Part shown: in pieces, positions 24,001 to 33,453 of the stretch | How positions within the stretch are numbered: the first letter of the stretch is position 1 | Layout of the letters: every line of letters starts with the position of its first letter | From: Gymnopilus junonius | Lineage: Eukaryota > Basidiomycota > Agaricomycetes > Agaricales > Galerinaceae | Reading direction: 5' to 3' | Assembly: GCA_015501075.1 (NCBI GenBank) | Contig: JADNYJ010000247.1 | Span: forward strand, 1 to 51,809 | DNA length: 51,809 bases | Notes under the pieces: model-generated | What the model was told of the DNA's origin: nothing | The model's input: only the letters and a program-made list of their open reading frames with translations | Databases searched by the model: none | Program-made: the position numbers and the translations under genes

Positions 24001-24361
24001 AGGACTGTTCAAGATCAAACGCATCCTAGGACCACTCACATATCAGCTACAACTGCCAAAGACGTGGAAAATTCATGACATCTTCCATGCAACATTGTTA
24101 ATGCCCTACACAGAAACACAGGTTCATGGCCGAAACTTCACACAACCACCCCCTGAAACGATTGATGGAGAGTCAGAATACGAAGTTGAAACCATTCTGA
24201 ACCATCGGAAGTACAGAAATGGATGCTACCAATACTACGTCAAATGGCTTGGCTATCCTATAACCGAGGCATCGTGGGAACCTGGATTGAATCTTGCCAA
24301 TGCATCAGAGAAACTTGAAGCTTACAAACAACTTCACTCTCTACCGCCATACCAATCATGA
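21071..24361 (+). pseudogene. Gypsy pol: RT, RNase H, integrase, chromodomain
   Basis: RT begins in the first frame ([34 protein letters not shown]). Frameshifts at about 21827 and 21925 lead to the frame with IYMDDILIF (catalytic YMDD at about 22001). RNase H has CDASKYASGAVL, DRELLAM and YSDHKNLTYF. Integrase has an H-H-C-C zinc region (H...GHPGELET...CGQCQQF) and a core with SMDMITDLP. A frameshift at about 23395 and TGA stops at 23612 (GTTE-stop-FNQE, E-R expected) and 23897 follow. The C-terminus has a chromodomain (YEVETILNHRKYRNG...YVKWLGYPITEASWEP, about 24180-24285). The stop TGA 24359-24361 overlaps the next ATG. Confidence 0.92.
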
Positions 24362-24684
24362 ACTCGAACACTGCGTCCCCACTCTATGTCAATGATACCT
24401 TCATGATCGACTTATTCACATTCCCAAAACCTCCACTGACCCCTGAAGAAATGAAAATCATGTACTGGGAATGGAAGTTTGCCCATGAACCACCAGCCCC
24501 TCTACCCAAAAATATACCCTGGAACAATAAATATGAAAGGAAAGCTATAATTACAGTCCGGATGATCGACAGAGAGACCTCAAGATGGGAAACTGAAACT
24601 ATCACCCCCATCAAGGAGAAGGCATCAAAACGCCTGATCAAGAAACTGAAAACGATCCTCGAGGAATACCTGGAACACCTATAA
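24358..24684 (+). CDS. Extra ORF after Gypsy pol, 108 aa, unknown
   Basis: Starts at ATG 24358, which overlaps the pol stop as ATGA (24358-24361). The product is MNSNTASPLYVND... with PPLTPEEMKIMYWEWKFAHEPP in the N-terminal half and a basic, Lys-rich C-terminus (KEKASKRLIKKLKTILEEYLEHL). I recognise no domain. It is uninterrupted although the flanking pol and the next ORF are broken. The overlap suggests expression by reinitiation after pol. It could be an accessory protein of this chromovirus lineage or a short fortuitous frame; the exact overlap favours the former. Confidence 0.55.
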   Translation: MNSNTASPLYVNDTFMIDLFTFPKPPLTPEEMKIMYWEWKFAHEPPAPLPKNIPWNNKYERKAIITVRMIDRETSRWETETITPIKEKASKRLIKKLKTILEEYLEHL

Positions 24685-24739
24685 AACAGGCAAACCAGTC
24701 CCCCTCTGTTTTTCAGTTCCTTCATCATCTCCTACAAAC

Positions 24740-25905
24740 ATGCCTCGCTTTTCCACTCGAACCCGCGCTGCTGCCTCTGCTCCCAACTTGTCCCCCTCTG
24801 CAATACGCGCTCGCCTTGCTCAAGCGAACGCACCCTCGCTCGAACTGACCCCTGCCCCCTCTTTCTCTCGAACTAGAACAGAAGTCTGCCTATCCCAGAC
24901 GGACTCCTCCTCCGACTCACCCGATCCAAATGATGCCCCCTCCACTAGATACCTGCCTCCCATCCCCATGGTACATGCTCCCGTCCATTCCATTGAGGAT
25001 TTCCTCAACTTACTAGACTTCGTCGACTTCCAACAGCTGACTCATAAGGAACTCAAACAGTTCCTTAGCCACCCCCGCCATTACTCAACCGCCCTCGAAG
25101 TCCTTCAAACCAATCCCTTCCTTAGGGATACCCTCTGCCAATTCAAACATGAAACAGACAGAACCGCATGCCACCGCGAAGTAGTGAAGGCATCTCGAAC
25201 AAAATCCTTACAACTGTTCAAAACCCTCATGTGCTTCCGACTCGAAAGAGTCATCAACCCTCTCCTCATCAGTAGCAGACGACGAGGAGAATGCCCCCCT
25301 ACCGCTACATCTGCTATTAGGTCCGAGGAAGAACCTTACCACCTTCCCTCTGTTTATGACACTGCCCCACAGACCCATCCGCTCATTCCTCCTCGTGACC
25401 AATGATTCATCAACACCGTCTCCATTGACAACCACTCCCCAGGACCCATTTGACATGCTCCCATGCACCACCCCTGACCACACCACCCATCACCACCCCC
25501 CGAAGGCATGCCCTCGCCACCATGCAGATGACCTCTGCCCAGAATGCCACCCGAAACAACCCTCCTCCCTACGCCATACCTTCTTCGATACCACCCCGAC
25601 CCCAGACTCCCTTCCGACCCACCTGCACCCTGACTAACCCTCGACCGAGCCCACGACGATGCTGCTTCATTTGCAGCAGTGCAAACCACTGGCAGGCGGA
25701 CTGCCGCAGCTACCGCTGCCATCACTGCCACCAGTATCATCCAGGCCATAACTCGATTGACTGTAGTCGACAACCGATCCGACAAAGTGATGGGGGAAGA
25801 ACAACTGGAGCACATCGATGACATCGACAACACGCCAATGATTGGTGTGATGCAGCATATGACGGCTGGCAGGGAGAAGAGGCAGAGAACAACATGACCG
25901 GGGAG
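24740..25905 (+). pseudogene. Second extra Gypsy ORF with two zinc knuckles
   Basis: Opens at ATG 24740 (MPRFSTRTRAAASAPNLSPS) and runs to 25405, with a conserved-looking core EDFLNLLDFVDFQQLTHKELKQFL followed by FLRDTLCQFKHET. After frame changes, a second segment (about 25650-25770) carries CFICSSANHWQADC, an exact CX2CX4HX4C knuckle, and CHHCHQYHPGHNSIDC, a variant one. Together this looks like one nucleic-acid-binding, gag-like accessory protein now broken. It lies between pol and the polypurine tract, where most Gypsy elements have nothing or env. No membrane segment suggests an envelope. Confidence 0.6.
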
Positions 25906-25940
25906 TCCCATTATTGAAGCCAGGGGCTTCAATTCTTAGT

Positions 25941-25947
25941 AGGGGGG
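25941..25947 (+). other. Polypurine tract of the Gypsy chromovirus
   Basis: AGGGGGG, followed by TAA and then the LTR at 25951. Confidence 0.8.
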
Positions 25948-25950
25948 TAA

Positions 25951-26405
25951 TGTTATGACCCTCATTTCTCTTATCTTATTGCACGCCTCATTTCTTTTCT
26001 CGTTATCATTTATCGGATGATTTATTATTTATAGTTTCTTCTTGATCATCTTTACTTGTAAAGATGATCATTCACTTTCTTACACATATGCGGACAATCT
26101 TTCCTTTTGATCATCATCCCTTGTACTGCCCGATGATGATCACTCCTTTCCGATTCCCCTTGTTTTACTTTTGTTTCATCTATATTATTATCAAACCCAA
26201 ATAGTATATAAACCGTAGCTAGTCTACTATGTACTTTAGCTTGTTCTTGAGAATATACTCTCTTGTAACAACCAGAGTGAACTTGAACTACTAAGGCATT
26301 CTTCTGTCAAAGACAATACCTTAGCAGACTTCATCGAATGACCTCTATGACTACTACGCCAGACCTTATCTTATCAGATCAGGTTCTGTTGTCAACGTTG
26401 TAACA
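25951..26405 (+). repeat. 3' LTR of the Gypsy chromovirus
   Basis: 455 bp beginning TGTTATGACCC and ending CAACGTTGTAACA. Compared with the 5' LTR, nearly every difference falls where an ancestral CG would explain both states. Confidence 0.93.
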
Positions 26406-26512
26406 CTTCATGATTGAGGGAAGGGAAGAACTGTGCCATGTCAAAGGTGATGACACTGGTCTTCAAACTGTGAGCCCACCCTGCACGCACCAGGTGTGTG
26501 AGGAGCAAGCCC

Positions 26513-26908
26513 AGTGCAATGAGAGTTTGCAACTTAGAATACCAACTGATAGCTCCTCCAGCTATGATTGAGACATAACCAGCTGTTGATTGTCCTGAAT
26601 CAATGCAGTCACTATGTGAAGCATCAGTGTACATTACAAAGGGCTCAGACATCGAATTGGTGCCAGAGTAAGTCAGCTTGTACTCCAAAGTTCCTTTGAT
26701 ATAGCGAAGCAGGTGTTTGAGAGCCTGCCAGTGCTTGAAACCAGGATTGGAGTTGAAGCGAGCCAAAAAGCCCACAGAGTAAGCAATATCAGGTCGAGTC
26801 ATGGTGGCCAAGTACTGAAGAGAGCCAACTGCAGACAGGTAAGGAATGGTTGCCATTTCTTGTTCCTCCTCAGGAGTGGAAGGGGACATAGAATAAGGTG
26901 TCCCCATG
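26513..26908 (-). pseudogene. Copia family C pol fragment: RT end and RNase H start
   Basis: Continues the family C pol across the LINE A insertion. It reads ATIPYLSAVGSLQYLATMTRPDIAYSVGFLARF, then KHLLRYIKGTLEYKL and YTDASHSDCIDSGQSTAGY, the connection and RNase H start of Copia. It ends at about 26908, where the sequence switches to a plus-strand LINE through a 9-bp identity GTCCCCATG. Confidence 0.88.
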
Positions 26909-27262
26909 TGTCAGCGCTGCCAGCACTGGGGCCACCTCACCAAGGATTGTCGGGCCCACCAGCGCCGCTGTGCACGGTGTGGTGGGCCTCATGCCACTGA
27001 TGAGCATTGCGCTCTTGTGCCTTGCTGCAACTGGCCCCTGCTGGATTTGGACAGTATGCACCATCCCACCCCCACTGGTGAGCCATGCCCCCACAAGGCC
27101 CACTGCCCCAATTGCCAGGGTGAGCACCCTGCCACAGGATGCAACTGCAAGTTCTGGGAACATTGCTTCGATCACGACGGGATCATCGCAAAATACTGTG
27201 AGGTATGTGAACACTGCGCACTCTGGACCTTGACATCTAACATCCCTCCTCTAGCTCAATAA
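26906..27262 (+). pseudogene. LINE G ORF1 C-terminus with zinc knuckles
   Basis: 118 codons open to the TAA at 27260-27262: CQRCQHWGHLTKDC, CARCGGPHATDEHC and CPNCQGEHPATGC, then the tail ending PPLAQ. It shows how the three-knuckle ORF1 C-terminus should read, in contrast to LINE D where a stop precedes it. The gene lacks its N-terminal part because of the 5' truncation. Its stop overlaps the ORF2 ATG by one base (TAATG). Confidence 0.85.
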
Positions 27263-27357
27263 TGAGAAGAAATGAGGACATTAGAATTATTTCATACAAT
27301 TGTAACCAAAATTATGGCCATATCAATGTACTTCTAGACCATCTAAAAGATTCTTTT

Positions 27358-29001
27358 TGTTTTTGTTTTTTTTTTTTTTTTAAATCAAGGATTTATATAC
27401 CAGTGCGTGAAAGCAGTCCAGTCATAGTTATACATACACCCAAAGTAAACTACCATTAAACTATGCCTAGTGTGAGACTGGCTCCCGCAGGCCAACTTGG
27501 GACCACAAAACAGTGGACCCATACTCTTGTTGATGCCCTGACTGAAGGGAGGGGTCCAACAAAGTGATGGAAGGGCACCGGAAGGGGGCCTGCCAGCCAA
27601 ACCTGACAACCCAGGATGCGCACGTACTGTGTTAGCCACTGAAGGCAGACCATTTCAGGTCACCGAAGCGGTGGGCCACACTTGTCTGTAGATAATGCGA
27701 AGCTCCAGAACCCAGGCCCCCACCCTCAACCCAGCAAAGCCAAAGCCCGCCAAGTATTAGGACTCTGTTCTGAGTGCACCCCAAACCGCCAAATCCAGCC
27801 AACAGAACAACACCTACCTTGCCCGACCAAGTTATCTGACACCTCGAGGAGGGCGGTTGAAGGCAAACACAGTTGGGTTAGCCTTCAAGAAGGATACGAG
27901 CTGATCCAGATGAACTGGATAGTCATGGTGGCCATGTTGGGGGCACATCTGGAATAAGTGGTCATGAGTTTGGGTATGGTAGCCGCACTCGCAACTGGTA
28001 GATTCAGGAATGTTGAATTGAGAGTAATACTCCCCAATGGGAGCATGGTTGGTGATGGCATGAGCGACCCTCATAAAGAGAGTCAAGTCGCCGCCTGCAT
28101 ACTGAAGCCAGGGGCCACCTCGTTTGGCCCATGGTTTGAGTTGACCCCCGTCGAGGTCGGTGAGTGACAGAAATTGTCACCCTGAGTATGAAGGTTGCTG
28201 GAACAACTCTTTCCAGCCTTCCCCCAGATTATCACCAGCTGCTTTGCACAGCGAGGCAAGTGAGTGTGGCATGTTAGGCCCCACCACTACTGAGAGCTCT
28301 GTGGCCATAAGGTGAGCTTGATAGTGTATGCCCCATTTCAAGGAAGATGGGACATGATGAAGGGAGATGTGGCAGCCAGGGCCTCTAGTCCACCACTCTG
28401 TAAGAGTGTGAATAACTGCCAAGAAATGGCCCTGGCTGGAATGCATGGAGGCATCAAGCAGACTCCCCAAAGCTTTGGTGGAGTCCAACATGATAACAAT
28501 GTAGTCACAGTTGTCCATGGCACAGGCCAAGACAATTGCAGTACATAGGGAGTAGAGCTCCACGTCCTCAGCAAGAGCACTCCCAGCCATGTAGCAAGAT
28601 GCATGCACCTCGACTCCTTGGCAAAATACAAGCGAAGCTGCAATAGCCTGCTTGTTCCGATCAGTGGGGTGACTACCATCGCCAACACAAACCAGAGTGG
28701 ATGGTTCCCGCTTTGAGGCCTCCTAGAAGTGGTCCAACCATTCGAGCCAGAGCCCAACCTTATCCTTGGGCGCTGGGGTGATATCAAGGTGAATCCCATG
28801 ATGTAACTCAAGGAATCACCCTCCAGGATGAGCTTCTGGAGCAAATGGCTCCAGAGGCTCACTGACAACATGGAGCATGTCATCCACGTCCATAACAGTA
28901 CCCCGCACCTTAGCGCATTGTGGGGCTGTCATAAAGGCAACAGAGCGAGGGTGAGGACTTGCTCTTTTGGAGAAGGGCATGCTCAAAAGGGAGCACACTG
29001 G
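27358..29001 (-). mobile_element. Tad1-like LINE copy H, 5'-truncated
   Basis: Minus-strand insertion in LINE G, bounded by the 18-bp repeat CATCTAAAAGATTCTTTT at 27340-27357 and 29002-29019. A poly(T) run with two G interruptions (to about 27381) precedes the usual LINE tail. The 5' end falls in the RT/RNase H linker. Confidence 0.93.
27832..29001 (-). pseudogene. LINE H ORF2 fragment: RNase H and CCHC
   Basis: Reading leftwards from 29001: CSLLSMPFSKRASPHPRS, then the RNase H domain (GDGSHPTDRNKQAIAAS in one frame, AEDVELYSL and LDSTKALGSLLDAS in another), and the C-terminal CECGYHTQ...HLFQMC cluster, with a stop at 27832. Frame changes occur at about 28830, 28610 and 28110, and an in-frame stop occurs near 28720. 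CpG decay is clear (Arg to His, Cys or Trp). Confidence 0.8.
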
Positions 29002-31136
29002 CATCTAAAAGATTCTTTTGATGTTATTTTCTTGCAAGAGCCACCTTGGTGTGAGATACGATGCACTCTGTCTTCAAGAGATCCCGAAGGTGAGGCAGTT
29101 ATTGCAGCACTGAACCATCCTGATTGGAAGGTAATGGTTCGGCCTGATCCCACTGGGCTCCGGCCATGTGTTCTGACCTACATTTTGATGAGGCTGAACC
29201 CCTGGCACCCTGCCATGCGATGCGATCTTATAGATCACTGCGATATCATGGCAGTTTCTCTGTTTACCGGGGACACTGTTGTTAATTTACTAAATGTGTA
29301 TTCCGATGACAAACACACAGCTATCAACCTGCTCACTGAGCAGGCTGACTTTCTCCCAATGTTTCATTACATGGGGGGAATTTCAACTGTCATTTGAGTA
29401 AGTGGGACCCTGGTGTCCTGCATCATCGGACGATGGCTAACAACCTACTGAACATGGCAGCCATGCTGGACTGATGCTCTCTCTCCCAGTCAATCCGGGT
29501 CCCACTCACATCCCTGGGAACCCATCATTATGAGAGTCAGTTATCGACCTCATATTTGTTCAACCTACCAAGGAGCTGTCTGCAGGCACTCGGTGAGGAG
29601 AGCTGTGGCGCGGGCCATCAGACCATGTTCTGCTGGCTTGTACTATTTCTGTCACCCCAGCGCAATGACTGTTCCAATGCGCTCACTGCTCAAGGGCATT
29701 GATCCCTTTGCGCCGATCGACACCCCAGATCAGGTGGAGGCTGTGTCTTCAGATGTGGCTTCTGCCTTCTCAGATGCTTGGCAAAAGTACTCCAAGGCGA
29801 TTTGCATTTCCCCTCACTCCCGTCCTTGGTGGGACAACTCATGTGAGGACTCTTTCGATACTTATCAGTGGGATAACTCCCGCGATAACTATGCAATATT
29901 TCACAAAGCTGTCAAAGCTGCTAAGCGCAAGTTCTTTGATGAATGCATCAATGAAGTTGCCACTACCAACAAGCGCCCCTGGGATCTCATGAACTGGATC
30001 CAGCAGCACAAGTTACCACCCTCTGAGGCTATTCAATTTAATGGACAGCCCTGCCATGATATGCCCTCCCTATGGGATGCCCTTCATGGCATGTACAATT
30101 CAGCTTCTGACCGACCATACGACATTGGTGGCCCCACCTCCCTTCCTGATATGGAAGCGCGAGAGTGGACTGCCTTTTCACTGTTAGAATTGAGGGAGGC
30201 CTTGGCATCCTGCTCTAACAATTCAGCGCCAGGTCCTGATCATATTAAGTGGTCACACCTTAAGGCAATTATCCACAATGAACACTGTCTTCAGGTATTC
30301 GTGCAGTTAGCTAACGCCTGCCTTCGGGTTGGGTATTGGCTGACTCACTTTAAGGAGTCCTTGTCAGTGATCATCCCCAAACCAAACAAGCCCTCGTATT
30401 CCATGCCTAAGGCATTCAGGCCTATTGTACTCCTGAACACCCTTGGCAAACTGGTTGAAAAGATGCTTTCCAACTGCATTCAATTCGATGCTGTCAAGCA
30501 CAATATTTTTCATCCTAATCAACTTGCGGAGTGCGGCAGCACTCCACCGAGGATGCGGGCTTGCTCCTCATGCACCTGGTGCATGTGGGGTGGGCTCGTG
30601 GTTTGAAGACCAGTGTCATCACCTTTGACATGGCACAGTTCTTCCCTTCCCTCAATCACGAAGTGTTGATTGTGATTCTCAGGAAGCAGGGCTTCCCTCC
30701 TAATGTGGTGGAATTCTTTTCATCATACCTGGTCAGCCGTTCCACGTCTTACGCCTGGAACGGTTTTCAATCTGACCCCCGACAAGCTGATGTCGGGGTG
30801 GGGCAGGGCTCTGCTTTGTCCCCGGTACTCTTGGCACTCTTTCTTGCACTAGTGCTGAAGCTTTTCATGCAGAATGAGTCAGTTTCCGACACCACCCTGC
30901 TCTCTTATGTCAATGATGGTACATTGATTGTACAGTCAAAGATGCTTGATGACAATTGCATTGCCCTGAAAAGGTCCTATGCCAGTACTTATGCATCCCC
31001 CTGGTATTCCCATGGGAATCCCCAGGACTCAAAGGGAATTAGAAGAAATATGGACATAATTGATACAATTTAAGGTCAAGTTGTGATATTACACTATAAT
31101 ACACTTCTTTTACTACAATTTCACTCTTCAACACCT

Positions 31137-33453
31137 TTATTCAGCATTTTCTTCAACCCTTTCATCCAATCCAAGGTCTTCATCTTCATCTTGTGATTGT
31201 TTCTTGCACTTCTGTTTTTGTAAGACATATAATGTATGATAAAATAACATAGCATGAATAAACCAATTGAAGTTCCCAGGTGTCATTCATTTTGCAATAG
31301 ATTGGAAGCCACCTAACCAAGCATTTAATTGTTCACATACCTTAAAGTCTAGTCAGTAATATGATTACTTATAAAGTAAATAAGACATCTACCTGAGTAT
31401 TGAAGGCTCGACGTCCATATGGAAGTCCATTTTTGTCAATCTCCACAATCACAAGATTTGGTGCACTGCCATTTGTAGGTGAAGGATTGCAATAAGTTCT
31501 GCAAAGATAGTCACTTGCTCGGTGGTTGATATAGTGATATGAGTCAACAATAAATCAAGTTGTCCTTTTCTAGATTTCCCAACTTCCATTTGTTACTGCA
31601 GTTGCAAGAACTTGACAGCCTTTATCAATGCAGACATAGTCTGGATGGGACTCTTCAGTTTTATAAACTGAGCCTAAAAAGTTGAGAATGTTTGTAGTTG
31701 ACTCTGATCTTGCAAACTTGGTCCAGGCTATAACAACTCCACAAGGGGCACAGATTGTCTCTATACAATAGAAGCATCCAGGAGTGAAATAGTTGGCAGG
31801 TAGAGGTGGATCTGAAGCAGGAGCATCATGACATTGTATAGTGGTCCCTCTTTGCCTTGGCTGCCAACTATAACTTTCTGCAGGGCGCTGGAGCATCCGC
31901 CTAACACCAGATTGGACATGCTGAGCATTGAACTTTTTGAACTTGTCCCACTGAGGTTTGTGAAGTAGACAGGTGGAAGTTCCTTCAATCCTTTGGTTAC
32001 TACAGTCACGAACCAGACACTGCATTCCAAGCTGGATCTGATGTTGCAAAGTGAGCCACCTCACACATCAGACAGATCATTTGTGCAATTAGGATAAGCA
32101 CAATGAGTTGGACCCATAACAATTCCATCTAAGACCACCATCTTGACAAACTTCTTGGTATCATCAGATGTTTCCTGAGTGCCAGAGAATGGAAGAGCTT
32201 CAGTCTGAGTACTGGCCAATTGATTGTTCAGAGCTGGAACTGCTTCTGCATTTTGATTGACACCAGCAACTGCTGCAGGATTGTTGATTAAGGAGTTATT
32301 TGATGTTCTATGAGGCTGAGTGCATTCTGAACATGAGTGTCGATCAGCAGCTCTGATTATCCCTCTTTCGCCTAGAATTGAAAATGCTCCAGTAGTGACA
32401 TCCTTGATAGGCAAGTTGTCATCTAGCTCAAGATCAACAGTGGATTTCTGAGCAATTGTACGAACTGATTCCTGAACAAAAACTTGCCAGATCAGAGCTC
32501 GGGAGACAGTGACTGAAGAAGTTTCAAAGGTGTTGTTCCAGAATTCAGCATATGCTGAGGCAGAAGCATGGAAATTGTACATTGCATTGACTGTAGATGT
32601 GGTGAAGATACGGTCCACCCAAAAGTTTTGTCCAAGCTTGATATAGTTTGCTGAATTCAGATAAACCCTTTTCCAAGAAGGAGGAGTACTTGATGAGTTA
32701 TAATAGTGCTCATGATCAGTGGAGTAAGATGTGTTACAGTCATTGCACTTTCCAGTGAGGACTGGAACATTGTTGTGAACTGTATGCCCTTTGACCAGTG
32801 TTACAAGAGGAATATCATGTTCCTGTGTTGCTTGAAGCAAGGATCGAGGTTTGCATGATGATGTTTGGCATACAAAAGATGTTGGACAGATTATGAGAAC
32901 AGGCCAGATCTTTTTGTGGGATACAGGTTGAAGTCTTCCTCAGTAGTCACCTTGTTCATCATAAGGTGACAAAGAAAGACCTTCTGCAATGTTGTCCAGC
33001 TTTTCAGCAATAATCCTGGTTTTGTCCTTCTTGGTGTCTACTGCATCATCGAATTCTTGATCAAAGAATAGTGTTGATGTCCGCTGCTTTCCAAGATGGT
33101 CCAGAAGTCCATTAACCAGTGGAATGATCCAGCCAGAGACTTTGACCCTATTCTCCCCAAAGTATACAGGATGTTGTTGGCAAAAATGAAGGTTCAATAA
33201 GTCATGGTTGTCAGTCAATGAAAAAAGAACTGTTAGAACTGTAGCCAATGAGACTTCAGATCCTAAGTTTGACTGAATGAGTTTGGAGAAGTCCTGGAAG
33301 AGAATGTTGGAAAATGGATCCTGAGTTGAAGAAGCATTCACAGGCAAGGCAATAGCCAAGGCAATGAACAGCCAGACAAATATGCATTGATGGGCAAGCA
33401 AAGACATAGCAATGCATAGAAACCCAAAACATGTCATCATAATTCTGAGCAGA
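31137..33453 (-). pseudogene. KDZ-type transposase with CxC5/CxC6-like cysteine clusters
   Basis: Begins with a hydrophobic stretch (CIFVWLFIALAIALPVNAS), then FSKLIQSNLGSEVSLATVL, a CxC5-like cysteine cluster (CPTSFVC, GKCNDCNTSY), the conserved VNAMYNFHASASAYAEFWNN and LDLELDD-type segments, CxC6-like cysteines (CSECTQ, CAYPNC, CLVRDCSN), and a DDE-like core: YFTPGCFYCIETICAPCGVV, YVCIDKGCQVL, FIVDSYHYINH and CEQLNAWLGG. The last three plausibly supply catalytic D, D and E. One 52-nt intron (31392-31341) splits NTQ and VCEQ. Breaks: TGA at 32940 and 32061, a frameshift at about 32045, TAG at 31570, TGA at 31555 and 31287; most fit CGA to TGA or TGG to TAG/TGA. Stop at 31137. Confidence 0.85.

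Larger units (their letters stand above)
18956..26405 (+). mobile_element. Complete Ty3/Gypsy chromovirus, Tf1/sushi-like
   Basis: 7450-bp element with LTRs of 456 and 455 bp (TGTTA...TAACA) and a 5-bp target duplication CTTCA (18951-18955 and 26406-26410). Order: LTR, self-priming site, gag with CCHC, protease, RT, RNase H, integrase, chromodomain, two extra reading frames, polypurine tract, LTR. The LTRs differ almost only at CpG sites. The coding part has several frameshifts and TGA stops, so this copy is dead. Confidence 0.95.
16430..26512 (-). mobile_element. Tad1-like LINE copy A, 5'-truncated, split by a Gypsy element
   Basis: Minus-strand LINE with poly(T) at 16430-16452 and its truncated 5' end at 26512. 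The flanking repeat AGTGCAATGAGAG(T) lies at 16417-16430 and 26513-26526. LINE sequence occupies 16453-18955 and 26406-26512; the Gypsy element lies between. Many Arg codons of the young copies are Cys, His, Trp or Gln codons here, so this copy is CpG-decayed. Confidence 0.93.
26900..30982 (+). mobile_element. Tad1-like LINE copy G, 5'-truncated, carrying LINE H and a KDZ element
   Basis: Plus-strand LINE beginning in the zinc-knuckle region of ORF1. It continues through ORF2 start (27262-27357), is interrupted by LINE H, resumes at 29002 and runs to the KDZ left end at 30983. It was inserted into Copia family C; the 5' junction is a shared GTCCCCATG. The 3' part of the LINE is not in the window. 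Confidence 0.88.
27262..30982 (+). pseudogene. LINE G ORF2: endonuclease to RT, interrupted
   Basis: Starts MRRNEDIRIISYNCNQNYGH at 27262, is cut at 27357 by LINE H, and resumes at 29002 with DSFDVIFLQEPPW, LTYILMRLNPWHP and NLLNVYSDDKHTA. A frame change at about 29380 destroys the GDFNCH box. From 29640 it reads GIDPFAPIDTPDQVEAV, PWWDNSCEDSFDTYQW, APGPDHIKWSHL and FRPIVLLNTLGK, then shifts frame at about 30525 into AQFFPSLNHEVLI, GQGSALSPV and SYVNDGTL (about 30905-30918). The active site thus has Asn for the first Asp, by CG to CA. The KDZ element ends it at 30982. Confidence 0.85.

Noticed and set aside
24740..25905. Envelope gene of an errantivirus-like Gypsy element
   Set aside because: No signal peptide or membrane segment is visible; the zinc knuckles and chromodomain context fit an accessory nucleic-acid-binding protein instead.
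25354..25932. Minus-strand Gly/Ser/Val-rich frame of 192 codons
   Set aside because: Antisense of the Pro/Thr/His-rich end of the extra Gypsy ORF; no motif and no start context.
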